This document shows positions 62,901 to 64,000 of a DNA stretch of 64,000 nt, piece by piece (position 1 is the stretch's first letter; every line of letters starts with the position of its first letter). Source of the stretch: DATARH01 sp035550515 (GTDB taxonomy: Bacteria; Pseudomonadota; Alphaproteobacteria; ATCC43930; CGMCC-115725). The notes under the pieces were generated by a model. That model made no database searches, had not been told where the DNA came from, and worked only from the letters and a program-made list of their open reading frames with translations. The DNA is taken from the NCBI GenBank assembly GCA_035550515.1, contig DASZOZ010000039.1, positions 1-64,000 on the forward strand, read 5' to 3'. Position numbers and translations under genes: made by a program.

Positions 62901-64000
62901 TGTCCGGCGCCGGGAGGGGCATAGACGAGGCAACGCTCGCCTCGATCGTTGCCGACGGAAAGATCGATTTTATCCGTGTCGTTCCGGAAATCGGCGGTTC
63001 GGCGCGCTTCTTCACCGTGGCACCGATGGCGCTGCAGACCTTTGAGGACTCCCAAAGCCCAGCACGAACCTTGCCGCGGGACGAGCTCGACGCGGAATTT
63101 GTCGGTCTCAGTCCGCTCGATCAAACCCGCGTCGGGCACCCGACGACGACAGTCGCCGTGCTCAGCCGCACGCTCGATGATCGCCAGGTATTCGAGCTTC
63201 GCTATGTGAGCGGCAAGGACGGCATCCTGTTGACCAAGGACGGCCGGATGTTCCCGCCTTTCGCGACGTTGACGGTCGCGGCCGGGGCCTTGGACGGCAA
63301 GAAGCCGAGTTCCTGCAAGGTGTCGCCTCAGGGGACATTTCTTGCCTGCCAATATTGGAGCAAGGAGCTTCAGGGCCTCGTCGTCTGGCGGTTGCTCGGT
63401 GGTGCACATAGTTTCGAGCGGGTGGCGGAACTGCCTTTCGCCTCCTCCGGGATTTGGCTGCCGGCGGCCGATCGCCTGTTGGCGACCACCGATGACGGGA
63501 TCGCCTCCGTCAGCGGCGGCACCCAAAGCAAGCTGACATCGCTCTCCGAAGATTGGCGCCTGACGGGTTTTGACGGCCGCTATGTCGCCGCGGTATCGCC
63601 AGAAGCGCAACAGGTCGAGGTGTTCGCGGCATCGAGCGGCGGCGCAAAGCTCGAAACCGTGCTGGGACCCTTGCCGGGCCGCGGCCTTACCCTGGTTCCG
63701 GATTCTTCGCAGGCGTTGGTTCATGGCCCGGACGGGTTGTCGCTCGCCGACCTCGAAACCGGCAAGACGCTGTGGACCGCGCCGACCGGACCGCTCAGCG
63801 CTGTCCAGGCGTCGGCAGACGGCAAGCACATCATCGCCGTCGGCGCCGCGGCGGCCTATGCGATTGAAGCCGGCAGCGGCCGCATCCTCGCCTCCGTGCC
63901 GATATCCGCCGCGGCGGACGTGCCGGTGGCGATCGACCCGCCGGCGCAGAGGATCGCCTACGCGAATACGGCGGGGGACCTGGCCGTGACGACCGTCGCC
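59903..64000 (+). CDS. DUF4062-STAND NTPase with membrane helix and propeller-like C-terminus (3' end beyond window)
   Basis: At least 1366 codons, open to the right edge. The ATG has GAAGAG upstream. N-terminus FRIFVSSPGDVDHERRRVDR is a DUF4062 (TIR-like Rossmann) domain, continuing with TECDMVLAIFRGRLGTELP. Next SPFRGLASFGAKHAAVFFGR leads to Walker A GASGAGKSSLARAGL (from residue 247) and Walker B LLLLIDQLDELF (about 370): an nSTAND1-type NTPase. HQRVLTDW is near 615, one membrane helix (AIAAVVFALVGIGATVAGVI) lies at about 690-715, a coiled coil at 725-770, then a repeat region resembling a WD-like propeller. The plan, N-terminal effector-NTPase-C-terminal sensor, is that of bacterial innate-immune STAND proteins. 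A defence role is inference. Confidence 0.88.
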   Translation, partial: MEHFRIFVSSPGDVDHERRRVDRVIQRLNGEFAGIVRLEAIRWETEFYQAHATFQAQIPAATECDMVLAIFRGRLGTELPPGFARQPDGSPYPSGTAYEVLTAIAARRENPFPDVFVFRHTEPPSVRLDDPAAAQVHDQWQRLKAFFDRWFVTEQGHFQAAFHNFASTDDFEQQVDRLLRHWLEEKVLHGRSVLWPIATKGSPFRGLASFGAKHAAVFFGRGRDISRAVDEWKAAAERGTPFLLVIGASGAGKSSLARAGLVPRITAPGVVPEIDLWRVAALRPSAVPGGPFASLATRLLDGLGDVPEEEAGRPPALPELAESDFRTPAELAELLRHADAAAVTPIIRALDRIGEVERGGQGFERPLRVDLLLLIDQLDELFAADVEAAERAGFAALLGCLAATRRVWIVATLRADLYERFLGEPALLALKTGGAAYDLAPPGPAELAEIVRQPAAAADLVFETDPATGERLDERLLREADRPDMLPLLQLALNRLFEGRIVVGGETRLTLAAFDELGGLAGVVDREAERAVGALGAAELAALPRLLRRLVAVAHGPAGAGGAGLTIRTMPLAEAAEDEPARRLVTALVEARILLISGEGSDAGVHLAHQRVLTDWARAREQIAADTEFFRVRDEIEEQRRRWEAAGQRPELLLPRGLPLAEAEAVSARFGGELGADTHAFIAASGRRARRRQRLTAIAAVVFALVGIGATVAGVIAWNQRQYAIGQQQRAEREQARAEAQQKRAEAEKLHATAALRATKREVARTLAAQVQVALRQPDEHRALALAVQAGKAEEEVRDPGEIPASEPALLAALGAAREVLHVKGASQVWWLPYAFLDDGTLVYADGRSGLTAVDLQAADLQNEPRRIAQVPFPQPEPATRMALLPSRHLAAVAAGDTLLVIDIASQKVQQRLTWPERINALDIDPAGHRAVLAVGSGIAFVDLDKPETSAVIDVPDTEGAKVGQVRFMRSGATVLASDGVKLTEYDLAGHSFAPVAGKLSGAGRGIDEATLASIVADGKIDFIRVVPEIGGSARFFTVAPMALQTFEDSQSPARTLPRDELDAEFVGLSPLDQTRVGHPTTTVAVLSRTLDDRQVFELRYVSGKDGILLTKDGRMFPPFATLTVAAGALDGKKPSSCKVSPQGTFLACQYWSKELQGLVVWRLLGGAHSFERVAELPFASSGIWLPAADRLLATTDDGIASVSGGTQSKLTSLSEDWRLTGFDGRYVAAVSPEAQQVEVFAASSGGAKLETVLGPLPGRGLTLVPDSSQALVHGPDGLSLADLETGKTLWTAPTGPLSAVQASADGKHIIAVGAAAAYAIEAGSGRILASVPISAAADVPVAIDPPAQRIAYANTAGDLAVTTVA

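Noticed and set aside
60665..63829. A 1054-codon open frame on the minus strand
   Set aside because: It is exactly antisense to the STAND NTPase, whose motifs are clear, and its product is a low-complexity Arg/Gly/Ala-rich sequence typical of high-GC shadows.

Overview
The window is about 64 kb of high-GC bacterial DNA. Gene content suggests an alphaproteobacterium of the Rhodospirillales/Acetobacteraceae or Hyphomicrobiales type: a multi-GAF class III cyclase with repeated EQQTATAEVL linkers, a Hint_2 protein, DUF4129-MoxR-DUF58, RpiR and HisE/RppH. No rRNA or tRNA gene was recognised, so the taxonomy is inference.

Layout. 0-10 kb is a decaying accessory zone: a 5'-cut IS481 transposase with an in-frame 15-bp repeat expansion, a caspase-fold protease with a partner gene, an IS1595 relic, a lipoprotein, and remnants of a second IS481 copy, a family-9-like glycosyltransferase and a TacA/TacT-type toxin-antitoxin pair. 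10-18 kb holds an MscS channel, a histidine phosphatase, a four-GAF nucleotidyl cyclase, a HIT protein and an internally deleted formate-THF ligase. 45-64 kb holds a 2363-residue repeat-Hint-glycosyltransferase fusion, ChaB and DUF190 genes, an MgtA-type P-type ATPase, a glucan phosphorylase, a cupin remnant, and a large DUF4062/STAND NTPase running off the right edge.

The core, 18.4-43.7 kb, is the main discovery. It carries nine separate copies of the fluoride (crcB-motif) riboswitch, each just upstream of a different transcription unit: (1) DUF4129, small membrane protein, MoxR, DUF58, membrane protein; (2) dynamin-like GTPase, MutS-like, MutS-like; (3) tyrosine/dual-specificity phosphatase plus a 128-aa protein; (4) HEAT-like protein; (5) YkoP-like, 159 aa, DUF6197-like, degenerate receiver; (6) cyclopropane-fatty-acid synthase-like, RppH, HisE; (7) a second dynamin-like GTPase plus enolase; (8) dihydroxy-acid dehydratase plus universal stress protein; (9) a truncated ABC ATPase. 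In most copies the aptamer's 3' ACUCC strand can also pair with the Shine-Dalgarno sequence or form an attenuator, as expected for an ON switch. No fluoride exporter (CrcB/Fluc or CLC-F) is visible.

The regulated genes are largely phosphoryl-transfer or P-loop enzymes, or replacements for fluoride-sensitive enzymes such as enolase. I infer a fluoride-response island that repairs or replaces targets instead of exporting the ion. Its right end is broken by relaxase and tyrosine-integrase remnants, which suggests it came in on, or was cut by, a conjugative element.
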